DNA of 43,155 nucleotides from the NCBI GenBank assembly GCA_035403225.1, contig DAONET010000020.1, positions 1-43,155 of the forward strand, written 5' to 3'. Positions 41,616 through 43,155 of this stretch are shown here, piece after piece. The notes under the pieces were generated by a model. That model had not been told where the DNA came from. It saw nothing but the letters and a program-made list of their open reading frames with translations, and made no database searches. Both the position numbers and the translations under genes were made by a program. Positions within the stretch are counted from its first letter, which is position 1; every line of letters begins with the position of its first letter. This DNA is from DAIRDK01 sp035403225 (GTDB taxonomy: Bacteria; Bacteroidota; Bacteroidia; Bacteroidales; FEN-979).

Positions 41616-41639
41616 GGTTTTCGTCAGTTTTGCTCCGTC

Positions 41640-41660
41640 AAATGCGCGTAGGCCGCATTT
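41640..41660 (-). promoter_or_regulatory. Hairpin in the leader of the TonB operon
   Basis: AAATGCG (41640-41646) and CGCATTT (41654-41660) form a 7-bp stem around a 7-base loop, beginning 24 bases before the lipoprotein start. With the promoter at 41676-41683 it would lie in the leader mRNA and may affect translation. Confidence 0.35.
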
Positions 41661-41675
41661 TGGCAGAAATTGCCC

Positions 41676-41683
41676 CAAAACTA
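41676..41683 (-). promoter_or_regulatory. -7 element of the TonB operon promoter
   Basis: TAGTTTTG on the minus strand matches TAnnTTTG, 60 bases before the lipoprotein ATG. Just upstream lies GATATGC (41697-41703) inverted with GCATATC (41712-41718), a possible operator. Confidence 0.45.
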
Positions 41684-41696
41684 ACACTTTTTTTAC

Positions 41697-41718
41697 GATA
41701 TGCTTCTATCTGCATATC
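41697..41718. promoter_or_regulatory. Inverted repeat at the TonB operon promoter
   Basis: GATATGC and GCATATC are perfect inverted halves with 8 bases between. They cover the -20 to -40 area of the promoter whose -7 element is at 41676-41683, a suitable place for a repressor or activator site. Confidence 0.4.
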
Positions 41719-41754
41719 GAAAAAATGACCTTGCCGGTGAAAAATGCCGGCAAG
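41719..41754 (-). terminator. Terminator after the BNR-like gene
   Basis: On the minus strand CTTGCCGG (41747-41754) and CCGGCAAG (41730-41737) form an 8-bp stem with a 9-base loop, followed by GTCATTTTTT. It separates the 41788 gene from the downstream TonB operon. Confidence 0.6.
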
Positions 41755-41787
41755 ATAAAAGCACGTCAGGAAAGGAAGGTCGGGTTG

Positions 41788-43041
41788 TCAGCGGGAAATG
41801 GTCAGTTTTTTCAGGGCGATCAGGCTGCTGCCGTTCCACAACTTCACGAGGTAAAAACCATTTCTCAGAGAAGATAGATCAACGGTGGCCTCAGATCCCT
41901 GGAAAGAGGAGCTGAACATCCGTTTGCCGGTAATATCAAAAAGTTCCACGGTAATCTGCCGGCTTTCCGGTAACCTGACTTGAAGGAGTGAGCCGGTCAA
42001 CGGGTTGGGATATATCGCGGCCTGCTGATCCATGAGAGCGTTACTTATCCCGGAATAGCCTCCGGTAATGGTCTTTAGAATATTTCCTCCACACAAGGCA
42101 TACGAAACAGTGTCATTCACTACAGCCAGGTCGGAGTAGCCTATCGACAGTAAATACGGGGAGTCCCAATTCTCCATGCTGACGTTCCAGGTAGCAGCGG
42201 AATCGGTGGTCTTCTGAATCATAATCCCTCCGTAATTCTTTACAATAATTACCGAAGAACAAGTAAAACCGGTGCTGTCGTTGACAAAAGCCATGGCCGT
42301 GGCGCCCGCCCAGATATCAGGCAACTCGAAGTATGACCAGGTGGCGAAGTCGGTAGTTCTCATAACTATCTCTGCATCATGACCGTAGGAGGGCATATGA
42401 TTGGTGGACCCTCCCAGCGCATACACGAGATTGGGTGTGATGCATAAGGAGAAGATGTCAAGGGTTGTATCTGCCTGTTGAACGACCCAATGTCCTCCAT
42501 TATCGGAAGATACCAGGATTGTGCCATCCTCGCCGGTCACGATTCCCAGGTCGCCTTTAAACCCAATGGAATACAGCCCTTTGGCGACCGGATTCCGGTA
42601 ATCCCAGCTTGTTCCGTAGTCGGTGGAGTGCAGCAAAACGCCGCTGTCGCCGACAACCCATATGTCGTTGGCCGAATGAATGCAAACGGAGTACAGGTAG
42701 GTTGAAACACCTGAGGGAAGTGATATCCAGGTTGTTCCTCCGTTCGTGGATTTCAGGATCTTCCCGTTTTGTCCTACGGCGTATCCCGTGTCTGCGTTGA
42801 TAAATGCGAGGTCAAAAAACGATTCGGTAAATCCGGTATTGACATTGTTCCAGGTTATGCCTCCGTCAACGGTTTTGCTGAAAATCCCGTTGTCAGCCAT
42901 CACCAACAGCGTATCCTCATTCGTCGCATAAATGGCTCCGTATTGATTATATCCCAGATCGGGGTTCAGGTAAAACCATCCTGATTGGGCAAAAACACCG
43001 AAAGTCAGCATGGTCAACAGAAAGGTCAGGGTTGTTCTCAT
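41788..43041 (-). CDS. T9SS-exported BNR/YCF48-like propeller protein
   Basis: This 417-residue protein has a signal peptide (to about 18, FGVFAQ). Repeated Asp-box/BNR blades follow: SKTVDGGITWNNV, LKSTNGGTTWISL, LHSTDYGTSWDYR, VSSDNGGHWVVQ and QKTTDSAATWNVS, each next to a GYAVGQNG or ALGG type turn. They build a beta-propeller, similar to YCF48-type domains. The C-terminus is a T9SS type A sorting domain (AAIYPNPLTGSLLQVRL, GFYLVKLWNGSSLIALKKLTISR). The ligand is not known. It is ended by the terminator at 41719-41754. Confidence 0.86.
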   Translation of the reverse strand: MRTTLTFLLTMLTFGVFAQSGWFYLNPDLGYNQYGAIYATNEDTLLVMADNGIFSKTVDGGITWNNVNTGFTESFFDLAFINADTGYAVGQNGKILKSTNGGTTWISLPSGVSTYLYSVCIHSANDIWVVGDSGVLLHSTDYGTSWDYRNPVAKGLYSIGFKGDLGIVTGEDGTILVSSDNGGHWVVQQADTTLDIFSLCITPNLVYALGGSTNHMPSYGHDAEIVMRTTDFATWSYFELPDIWAGATAMAFVNDSTGFTCSSVIIVKNYGGIMIQKTTDSAATWNVSMENWDSPYLLSIGYSDLAVVNDTVSYALCGGNILKTITGGYSGISNALMDQQAAIYPNPLTGSLLQVRLPESRQITVELFDITGKRMFSSSFQGSEATVDLSSLRNGFYLVKLWNGSSLIALKKLTISR

Positions 43042-43101
43042 GGTTTTTCTTTGGGGGTTAATGGGTTAATAATAATCGAATTAGTAAAGATAAAATGATT
43101 T

Positions 43102-43155
43102 CACAGTACATGACATTTTTTCTTCAAAATGCCAAGGCAGTCGTTTTTGTATCTT
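43102..43155 (-). repeat. Dispersed repeat, right copy, cut by the window end
   Basis: The inverted partner of 346-399, with about 54 matched bases. The window stops exactly at the shared AAGATAC edge. Between the stop of the last gene and this point is only a short leader with a possible -7 element TATCTTTA. Confidence 0.7.

Noticed and set aside
1..43155. CRISPR array
   Set aside because: No series of regularly spaced short repeats was seen; the repeats found are internal protein repeats or single pairs.

Overview
The window looks like a piece of chromosome from an anaerobic Bacteroidota bacterium, probably order Bacteroidales. Five proteins end in the C-terminal sorting domain of the type IX secretion system (T9SS). 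Promoters follow the Bacteroidota pattern (TTTG, about 20 bases, TAnnTTTG). There is a TonB-dependent receptor with a carboxypeptidase-like N-terminal domain. Rubrerythrin, an adenosylcobalamin-type (class II) ribonucleotide reductase and a class II aldolase fit an anaerobic life. Species cannot be named from the sequence. The two ends carry inverted copies of one ~54-base repeat, so the window may be a whole contig that stopped at a dispersed repeat.

Layout. 1-769 has no convincing gene but holds hairpins, the dispersed repeat and a promoter. 770-3622 is a large T9SS-exported adhesin-like protein, followed by a terminator and tRNA-Ser(GGA). 3828-8928 was probably once a single minus-strand operon (MBL hydrolase, GT9 glycosyltransferase, TatD, asparaginase). 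It is now split by an AT-richer AbiEi/AbiEii toxin-antitoxin cassette in the opposite orientation, flanked by a 21-base direct repeat. 9050-14811 holds YceI, nitroreductase, rubrerythrin, a very large TolB-like/outer-membrane protein and a flavin-binding split-barrel protein. 15068-21812 holds nrdJ, a helical-repeat protein, a radical SAM enzyme, a polyprenyl diphosphate synthase and a two-component system.

21897-25656 holds a CAP-domain protein, a small beta-barrel, ubiX, and the ruvB-queG pair. 25808-29024 is an ECF sigma factor, translationally coupled to a protein with a cytoplasmic start, one membrane helix, a long Pro/Ala/Ser linker and a beta-barrel end, followed by a T9SS cargo gene. 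This looks like a dual-membrane-spanning anti-sigma system. 29139-31265 is an Usp-SPOR-Usp operon. 31280-33888 is fbaA and xseB-xseA. 33925-43041 is a minus-strand surface block: T9SS proteins, plus a four-gene operon of lipoprotein, T9SS protein, TonB-dependent receptor and a protein with two molybdopterin-oxidoreductase-like folds.

The loci most worth following are the AbiE cassette inside the tatD-ansA operon, the sigma/dual-membrane anti-sigma/T9SS operon, the four-gene TonB operon, and the Usp-SPOR-Usp operon. All functions are inferred from sequence reading alone; no database search was run.
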